A DNA stretch of 14,987 nucleotides, from contig CALBAX010000072.1 in the NCBI GenBank assembly GCA_937926875.1, forward strand, positions 1 through 14,987, read 5' to 3'. Of this stretch, positions 13,723-14,987 are shown piece by piece; the first letter of the stretch is position 1; every line of letters begins with the position of its first letter. Under the pieces are notes generated by a model. It made no database searches. It worked only from the letters and a program-made list of their open reading frames with translations, and was not told the DNA's origin. The stretch comes from an uncultured Desulfovibrio sp. (GTDB taxonomy: Bacteria; Desulfobacterota; Desulfovibrionia; Desulfovibrionales; Desulfovibrionaceae). A program made the translations under genes and the position numbers.

Positions 13723-14016
13723 ATGACGAAGTATGAATTTCTCAAAGCCGTGACGGACTCCCTGCGTGCGGCCCATCCCGACAGGGACGTGACCGCCGTC
13801 ATGGTGGAGGCCACGCTGGCGGCGATGGGCGATGTGGCTGCCGCAGAGTTGCTGGGCGGCGGTGAAGTCCCGTTGACGGGGCTGGGAAAGCTGAAGGTGC
13901 GCACGACGGCGGCGCGTCAGGGGCGGAATCCGCGTACCGGTGAGCCGGTGTCCATCCCGGCCGGGCGGCGGGCCGTGTTTGTGCCCGGATCGGCGCTGAA
14001 AGAGGCCCTGAAGTAA
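13723..14016 (+). CDS. HU/IHF-family DNA-bending protein
   Basis: A 97-aa member of the bacterial histone-like HU family. The N-terminal helix pair begins MTKYEFLKAVTDSL. The signature GLGKLKVR is followed by the DNA-arm AARQGRNPRTGEPVSIPAGRRAVFVPG, with the arm proline in RNPRTG, and the closing helix SALKEALK. Slightly longer than HU (90 aa) by a gap in the helix region. Mu transposition needs HU and IHF from the host; a phage-encoded copy in the early operon may supply that function. AAAGGAG precedes the ATG. It is followed by two strong GC hairpins. Confidence 0.92.
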   Translation: MTKYEFLKAVTDSLRAAHPDRDVTAVMVEATLAAMGDVAAAELLGGGEVPLTGLGKLKVRTTAARQGRNPRTGEPVSIPAGRRAVFVPGSALKEALK

Positions 14017-14022
14017 TGCGAA

Positions 14023-14065
14023 ACGGCCCCACGCGGGGCCGTCGCCGGGGTGTGGCGGCCCCGGC
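14023..14065 (+). terminator. two consecutive GC-rich hairpins after the HU gene
   Basis: ACGGCCCC-ACGC-GGGGCCGT (14023-14042) is followed at once by GCCGGGG (14044-14050) / CCCCGGC (14059-14065). No T-run follows either stem, so these are more likely attenuating, processing or mRNA-stabilising structures than complete intrinsic terminators. They may lower expression of the downstream genes relative to HU. Confidence 0.5.
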
Positions 14066-14091
14066 CTGAAGAGCAGCCATGAGATGAGGGA

Positions 14092-14271
14092 ATGACGGAA
14101 GTGAAGCCCAAACTCCCGCAAACAGTGCGGAGTGGTGTGGTGTATGTCGGCGAGGGTATCAAATTTGAGCGGGTGCGCCGAATCACGGGATACCTTGTCG
14201 GCACGGTAGACCGTTTCAACAATGCGAAAAAAGCGGAACTGCGAGACCGGGTGAAACACGATAAGGAATAA
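14092..14271 (+). CDS. miniprotein resembling the NrdD C-terminal segment
   Basis: A 59-aa protein (MTEVKPKLPQTV to KHDKE). The block RRITGYLVGTVDRFNNAKKAELRDRVKH resembles the extreme C-terminus of class III anaerobic ribonucleotide reductase (the RVTGYL...RFN.GK..E..DR pattern). Such ORFs in Mu-like phages are often annotated as NrdD-like. Here the catalytic barrel is absent, and so are the cysteines of the NrdD zinc site, so it cannot be a reductase. The role is unknown; a structural or regulatory peptide is possible. The ATG follows GATGAGGGA. The next gene's GTG comes 4 bases after its stop, so it belongs to the early operon. It is too short for many gene finders. Confidence 0.72.
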   Translation: MTEVKPKLPQTVRSGVVYVGEGIKFERVRRITGYLVGTVDRFNNAKKAELRDRVKHDKE

Positions 14272-14274
14272 GTC

Positions 14275-14718
14275 GTGGTACAGGATAAAAGGAAATTTTC
14301 GGGGTCCGTCAGCGTTCGCGCCGGGGAAACGCGCGTTAAGATGGAGCTTTCTCCGGCTACGCTACACGGCGGGCCGGAAGGCTGCTATCGAGTACGCCTT
14401 GCCCGGCGCTGGCTGGATACGGATGACGGCAGACCACGTTTTTTTGACCAGGACGGTCTGGCCCGCCTTGCGGCGCAATACTCCTTCTGTAACCTGGAGC
14501 CCCCGGCCCCGGCCCCGGATATTCCCTATCCCTCGCGTGTTACCGTCCGCCGGGAGGTAGACGGCTGGCCCCACTATTACGGGACCTGGACCAGAACGCC
14601 GCCCGTGCTGGGATATGAAGGTATCTGGCTTGTGGGGGTAAGCCTGGACGGAAAAGTGCAATTTGTTCCCGTGGATGATGTCACCATAGCCAAGGAGCAA
14701 CGTCGTGGCCGTGGATAA
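14275..14718 (+). CDS. hypothetical phage protein
   Basis: A 147-aa protein from a GTG start with AAGGAA about 6 bases upstream. It is beta-rich and aromatic, opening KFSGSVSVRAGETRVKMELS and containing DTDDGRPRFFDQDGLARLAAQY, a proline-rich PPAPAPDIPYP linker, and GWPHYYGTWTRTPPVLGYEGIWLVG. No family recognised. The tail ends GRG and overlaps the start of gemA by 14 bases, implying co-translation. Confidence 0.72.
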   Translation: MVQDKRKFSGSVSVRAGETRVKMELSPATLHGGPEGCYRVRLARRWLDTDDGRPRFFDQDGLARLAAQYSFCNLEPPAPAPDIPYPSRVTVRREVDGWPHYYGTWTRTPPVLGYEGIWLVGVSLDGKVQFVPVDDVTIAKEQRRGRG

Positions 14719-14987
14719 GCACACAATGCGCCTGGGCCTGTACCGCAAGGTCGAGATTGCCCGCAAACAGCTCCCTAACATGGACGAGGAGGCCTTCCGC
14801 GCTCTGCTGCGGTCCGAGTTCGGGGTGGAAAGCCGCAAGGACATGACCATCCACCAGCTGTCCCGGCTGGTGCAACTTTTTGCCGAAAGCCACGGGGTGA
14901 CCTATACCGCGCCCGCCAGGAGCCATAACCGCCGCGTGACGGCACATGGCAGGCCGGACTGGATCGAGATCACGGATTCCATGCCCT
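14705..14987 (+). CDS. gemA: GemA/Gp16-family phage regulator, 3' end outside the window
   Basis: The first 94 codons of a protein matching the Mu gp16/GemA family (DUF1018): the opening LGLYRKVEIARKQLPNMDEEAFRALL, then the SRKDMTIHQLSRLVQLF segment, correspond to the family pattern KIHIARQQLGLDDETYRALL...SA.DMT..ELE.VL. In Mu, gemA lies at the end of the early operon just before mor and alters host DNA supercoiling and gene expression. The GTG start at 14705 has AAGGAG 8 bases upstream; a second GTG two codons later is possible. Confidence 0.8.
   Translation, partial: MAVDKHTMRLGLYRKVEIARKQLPNMDEEAFRALLRSEFGVESRKDMTIHQLSRLVQLFAESHGVTYTAPARSHNRRVTAHGRPDWIEITDSMP

Larger units (their letters stand above)
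7836..14987 (+). mobile_element. Mu-like transposable prophage, left end and early region
   Basis: The gene order repressor (leftward), ner-like, A, B, gam, HU and gemA is that of a Mu-type phage. The left terminus is placed at the TG at 7836 because integrase coding ends there and three transposase-site repeats follow at Mu-like distances. The 5 bases immediately outside are CAGCT, the predicted target duplication. The late genes and the right end are beyond the window. The exact terminal base is inferred and could be off by a few bases. Confidence 0.88.

Overview
The window is a junction between two nested mobile elements, with a chromosomal-looking gene at the left edge. From left to right it holds: (1) the 5' two thirds or so of a minus-strand SF2 helicase with an N-terminal phospholipase-D-like domain (1-1574); (2) about 450 bases without a gene but with a dense series of perfect hairpins (1635-1984); (3) a compact integrative mobilizable element (IME) read on the minus strand, made of a tyrosine integrase remnant, a 55-codon gene coupled to it, an orphan 325-aa gene, an AlpA-type regulator, a Toprim-RepA replication protein and a MobV relaxase (2024-7835); (4) the left end and early region of a Mu-like transposable prophage (about 7836 to the right edge), with a divergently read repressor and a rightward early operon: ner-like, transposase A, ATPase B, a two-winged-helix-like protein, an orphan, gam, an orphan, HU, an NrdD-tail-like miniprotein, an orphan and gemA (cut by the window edge).

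The most informative observation is that the phage appears to have inserted inside the IME integrase gene. The integrase reads as a normal P4-type protein from LLSFGEYP onward, but everything upstream of that point is phage end DNA. Just inside the proposed phage terminus are three copies of TGAGAATGG. Two of them extend to 22-base sites matching at 18 of 22 positions, and their spacings (107 and 42 bases) are almost those of the L1-L2-L3 transposase sites of phage Mu. The IME is therefore probably stranded: its integrase has lost its N-terminal domain and its outer att site should lie beyond the right end of the prophage.

Regulation is readable in several places. The repressor/ner intergenic region has a perfect 11-base inverted repeat over the repressor leader, a 23-24-base direct repeat and a promoter-embedded half site. 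In the IME, the Shine-Dalgarno of the alpA-repA pair lies in the arm of a hairpin followed by seven U residues, i.e. a terminator-like structure directly before the start codon. A 19-base perfect inverted repeat sits between the rep and mob genes and is a candidate oriT or origin structure.

The organism cannot be named from this sequence. A Gram-negative bacterium is likely from the MuA/MuB/Gam/GemA set, the P4-type integrase and the AlpA protein. A Desulfovibrio/Bilophila-type anaerobe is my guess, with low confidence. The phage part is visibly richer in G+C than the IME, and the IME richer than the helicase gene, which fits three different histories.
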